Source of the DNA: Alphaproteobacteria bacterium
Lineage (GTDB): Bacteria; Pseudomonadota; Alphaproteobacteria; RS24
Direction of reading: 5' to 3'
NCBI GenBank assembly: GCA_022428185.1
Contig: JAKMCZ010000109.1
Coordinates: forward strand, 1 to 7,278
Length of the DNA stretch: 7,278 nt
Shown here: positions 5,405-7,278 of the stretch, in pieces
How the letters are laid out: each line of letters begins with the position of its first letter
Position numbering within the stretch: position 1 is the stretch's first letter
Notes under the pieces: model-generated
Told to the model about the DNA's origin: nothing
Seen by the model: the letters and a program-made list of their open reading frames with translations, nothing else
The model's database searches: none
Position numbers and translations under genes: made by a program

Positions 5405-7278
5405 ATGACAATCATCAAAAATCTGGCTTTGCCGCTGACCATTGTCTCGATACTGGCTTTTGGCTGGCTATTGGACAGGTCAATCAGCGAAAAAGAGGCC
5501 GTTGGCCTGCCGATAAATGTGTCGCCCTGGGACGGTCTGACGGCGCAAGAATACACCAAAGCCAGCGGCTTGCTGCGCGCCGTGCATGGCGAGACGGTTT
5601 TGTTTACCCGCATCAGCCTGCGCCAGCCTGATAAAGCTCAGGCGCTGAGCTGGCAGCCCGGCGATGACGTGCAGCGCGATGCCGAAGTCACCTTTTTGGT
5701 CGACGGGCAGGCGCGTTTGGCGCGGCTCGATTTGACCGCCGGTCGCATTATTTCTGATGCACCGATGCGCGGCGGCCAGCCGATGTTTTCAGGCAGCGGC
5801 GAACTGACACCGATCGTGTTGGAGGTTTCCCAGCATCCCGACATTGTCGCGGCGTTAAGCGCGCGCGGGCTTGAGGAAGGCAAAGGCCTTTGCGTGCCGC
5901 GCACTATTGGTCGGTTTTTTGCCGATAAGGTCGACCCGGCTAACGACCGTATAATGCGGCTTGATTGTTTCAATATTGCCGGTGATGGCGCGTTTGGCGT
6001 TTTGCCCAGCACTAATATTTATGCCCGCCCGGTGGAAGGTCTGGCGATTTTATATAATGCGACGCAAAACAAGATTGTCGAGATAACCGATACCCGCGCT
6101 GATAATCCGCCGCCACATGATTTGCCAACCGGTGAGTTTAATAATGGCACGCGCAAGGTTAAGCGGGTTGTGTCATCGCGCCCCGATGGTGCCAATTACG
6201 CGATAAAAGGCAGCCGCATTGACTGGTTGGGCTGGCAGTTCCACTTACGCTTTGACCCACGGCAAGGCACAATATTGAACCGCGTCGGCCACCAAACGCC
6301 GGACGGTCTGCGCTCAGTGGCTTATGAGATTGCCATGTCGGAAATGTTTGTGCCGTATCATGATAATGATCCGAACTGGTTTTATCGCGCCTATTTCGAT
6401 ATGGGCGAATATGGCTTCGGCAATTTGGCAACCGAATTGCAACAAGCCGATTGCCCGTCGCATGCCTATTTCATGAATGTCGATTTGCACTTGCCTAATG
6501 GGTCGCCGACACAAGCGGCCAATCGGGTTTGTATTTTTGAGCATGATCCGGGCCATCCGGTATGGCGGCACCATGAGCCTGTCTTAGACGGTGTGCCGGG
6601 GCTTGAAACCCATCAATCGCGCCGCAATGTCGAGCTGGTGGTACGCATGGTGGCGACCATTGGTAATTATGATTATTACCAAGACTACGTGTTCGGTCTG
6701 GACGGGCGATTGCGTATTCGACTTGTTTCAACCGGCCTTGATGCGACGAAAGCGGTGTTGTCGGCTGATTTGTCTGACCCGCGCGCGGCACGAGAAACCC
6801 AAACCGGCGCGATAATTGCGCCGCATCGTTTGGCGGTTAATCATGACCACTATTTCTCCTATCGCATCGATATGGATATTGACGGGCAAAATAATAATTT
6901 TGAACGCCATATGTTGCGCGCTGCCAAAACCCCTGAGGGCGCGCCGCGCAGTGGCATCTGGCAGGTTTTCCGGCAAAAAATGAAAACCGAAAAGCAAGCG
7001 CAGACCGATATGCGCGCTGATAGGCCGGCGCTGCTGGTGTTTGCCAATCCGGCGCGGCAAAACAAGATGGGTTATGACAGCGCCTATCAAATCTTGATGC
7101 CGAACGTGAAGCCGCTGGTCTCGCCTGTTGATGAGGTTTTCAAGCGCGCCTATTTCGTGCAGAAAAACCTTTGGGTGACGCGCTTCAAGCGCGATGAGAT
7201 TTTTGCCGCCGGTATGCCGGTCAACCAATCGGTTCCGTGGCTCGGCATGCCTGAATATATTGCTGATGATGAAAATAT
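5405..7278 (+). CDS. Copper amine oxidase (primary-amine oxidase), 3' end outside window
   Basis: The 624 visible residues form most of a copper/topaquinone amine oxidase, which turns a primary amine, O2 and water into aldehyde, ammonia and H2O2. Order: hydrophobic segment (7-23), small N2-like domain (about 40-125), N3-like domain (about 135-230), then the catalytic beta-sandwich. TIGNYDY (418-424) carries Y422, the precursor of topaquinone. FDMGEYGFG (331-339) holds the catalytic base D332. H480-D-H482 are two copper ligands. C350 and C376 match the conserved disulfide pair, 26 residues apart as in Arthrobacter amine oxidase. The third copper His lies beyond the window; by that comparison roughly 70-100 residues are missing. 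The N-terminal segment is either an uncleaved anchor or a signal peptide (A18-F-G20 is a possible cleavage site); together with the disulfide it implies a periplasmic location. ATG 5405 has AGAGGGGC at 5393-5400, four bases upstream. It follows the monooxygenase gene by 58 bases. E. coli TynA is in the same family, but orthology is not shown. Confidence 0.95.
   Translation, partial: MTIIKNLALPLTIVSILAFGWLLDRSISEKEAVGLPINVSPWDGLTAQEYTKASGLLRAVHGETVLFTRISLRQPDKAQALSWQPGDDVQRDAEVTFLVDGQARLARLDLTAGRIISDAPMRGGQPMFSGSGELTPIVLEVSQHPDIVAALSARGLEEGKGLCVPRTIGRFFADKVDPANDRIMRLDCFNIAGDGAFGVLPSTNIYARPVEGLAILYNATQNKIVEITDTRADNPPPHDLPTGEFNNGTRKVKRVVSSRPDGANYAIKGSRIDWLGWQFHLRFDPRQGTILNRVGHQTPDGLRSVAYEIAMSEMFVPYHDNDPNWFYRAYFDMGEYGFGNLATELQQADCPSHAYFMNVDLHLPNGSPTQAANRVCIFEHDPGHPVWRHHEPVLDGVPGLETHQSRRNVELVVRMVATIGNYDYYQDYVFGLDGRLRIRLVSTGLDATKAVLSADLSDPRAARETQTGAIIAPHRLAVNHDHYFSYRIDMDIDGQNNNFERHMLRAAKTPEGAPRSGIWQVFRQKMKTEKQAQTDMRADRPALLVFANPARQNKMGYDSAYQILMPNVKPLVSPVDEVFKRAYFVQKNLWVTRFKRDEIFAAGMPVNQSVPWLGMPEYIADDEN

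Noticed and set aside
6728..7228. Minus-strand open frame of 166 codons inside the amine oxidase gene
   Set aside because: It is antisense to the copper-binding region of a clearly conserved enzyme; the translation is not protein-like for any family I know.

Overview
This is a stretch of bacterial chromosome, most likely alphaproteobacterial. The reasons are the initiator-tRNA sequence, the codon style (frequent GCG/CGC and GGC alongside TAT and ATT) and the mix of oxidoreductases. A sphingomonad-like host is plausible, but that is a guess. The window opens inside an initiator tRNA and closes inside a gene; every gene between these two is complete. I see no transposase, integrase, CRISPR array, phage gene or origin.

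Layout. (1) 1-45: 3' part of tRNA-fMet with encoded CCA. (2) 46-241: non-coding leader with a small imperfect palindrome and a candidate promoter. (3) 242-1579 (+): FAD-dependent oxidoreductase of the DAO/PuuB-like type. (4) 1576-2346 (-): an atypical short-chain dehydrogenase, convergent with the previous gene, the two stop codons sharing one TTAA. (5) 2347-2491: divergent intergenic region with a candidate promoter for the rightward genes. (6) Rightward series: glutathione S-transferase-like protein (2492-3124), a small secreted protein of unknown function (3172-3450), a type I Baeyer-Villiger monooxygenase (3466-5346) and a copper amine oxidase (5405 to beyond the window end).

How the genes may work together. 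The four rightward genes are 15-58 bases apart with no convincing terminator between them, so they could form one operon. Copper amine oxidases turn primary amines into aldehydes with release of ammonia and H2O2. Baeyer-Villiger monooxygenases insert oxygen next to a carbonyl to give an ester or lactone. GST-fold proteins often handle reactive electrophiles. The upstream DAO-family flavoenzyme probably also oxidises an amine or amino acid. The region is therefore best read as an accessory amine/carbonyl oxidation locus, with substrates that cannot be told from sequence.

The most unusual points are the dehydrogenase-fold protein that has apparently lost its whole catalytic tetrad, the unknown small exported protein between the GST and monooxygenase genes with its start codon in a potential hairpin, and the pairing of a Baeyer-Villiger monooxygenase with a copper amine oxidase. 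None of these amounts to a clearly new system on sequence alone.
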